Shown one piece after another: positions 16,940-16,940 of a stretch of 16,940 nucleotides of DNA (its first letter is position 1; each line of letters opens with the position of its first letter). Origin of the DNA: Suillus spraguei (lineage: Eukaryota; Basidiomycota; Agaricomycetes; Boletales; Suillaceae); assembly GCA_016800925.1 (NCBI GenBank), contig JABCPU010001073.1, positions 1 through 16,940 on the forward strand, given 5' to 3'. Position numbers and translations under genes: made by a program. The notes beneath the pieces are model-generated. The model did not search any database. It had not been told where the DNA came from and worked only from the letters and a program-made list of their open reading frames with translations.

Positions 16940-16940
16940 T

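Larger units (their letters stand above)
15432..16940 (-). mobile_element. LINE copy 2, 3' end
   Basis: This minus-strand element shows the 3' part of a LINE related to copy 1: the RT C-terminal end, RNase H, zinc knuckle, a 3' UTR of about 66 bp (15452-15517), and a poly(A) tract of 20 seen as T at 15432-15451. It runs off the right edge. It sits inside the minus-strand gene in the same transcriptional sense, so its tail interrupts that coding frame. It is related to but clearly diverged from copy 1 at protein level, so the two are different subfamilies or of different age. Confidence 0.9.

Overview
The window looks like a repeat-rich accessory region of a fungal nuclear genome, most likely a basidiomycete of the Agaricomycetes. 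The reasons are many short introns (about 45-65 bp, one 97 bp) with GT..AG ends, fungal gene families, and a LINE retrotransposon with APE endonuclease, reverse transcriptase and RNase H domains in the style of fungal Tad-like elements. I cannot name the genus. No rRNA, tRNA, CRISPR array or bacterial-type operon was seen. All family assignments come from reading the translation, not from a search.

Layout. 1-735: no gene; seven related 20-bp palindromes lie at 280-599. 736-1135 (+): remnant of a GH3 beta-glucosidase. 1290-2935: about 39 copies of a 42-bp tandem repeat, whose 14-codon unit reads as an alanine-rich peptide but is broken by many small indels. 3165-3534 (+): remnant of an ABC (ABCG/PDR-like) transporter. 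3546-5255 (+): decayed Ser/Thr-rich single-pass membrane protein. 5298-6336 (+): remnant of STT3, the catalytic subunit of oligosaccharyltransferase, with its introns. It abuts a minus-strand TPR fragment (6337-6420) and weak coding traces up to about 7000. 7000-7590 is AT-rich with no gene recognised.

7590-11677 (+) is a LINE copy with a short ORF1, an ORF2 (APE endonuclease plus reverse transcriptase) and an RNase H reading frame. It carries an in-frame TGA and a frameshift, and it stops abruptly at a 273-bp inverted-repeat element (MITE, 11678-11950). A second copy of this MITE that reads as identical lies in inverted orientation at 12761-13033, flanked by TA on both sides, inside an unrecognised multi-exon minus-strand gene (12128-15431). 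Removing this MITE with one TA restores the host frame. The same gene is cut at its upstream side by a second, same-sense LINE copy (15432-16940, minus), of which the 3' end is visible: poly(A), 3' UTR, and an open RNase H plus zinc-knuckle frame running off the window.

The genes do not form a pathway. The left 6.4 kb is a patchwork of unrelated housekeeping and secretory gene remnants, several with internal deletions yet with introns kept, so they derive from DNA-level duplication or in-place decay rather than retroposition. The right 9 kb is a nest of transposons. The LINE frames stay open for 2.7 kb and 1.4 kb, which argues that the breaks elsewhere are real decay rather than general sequencing error.
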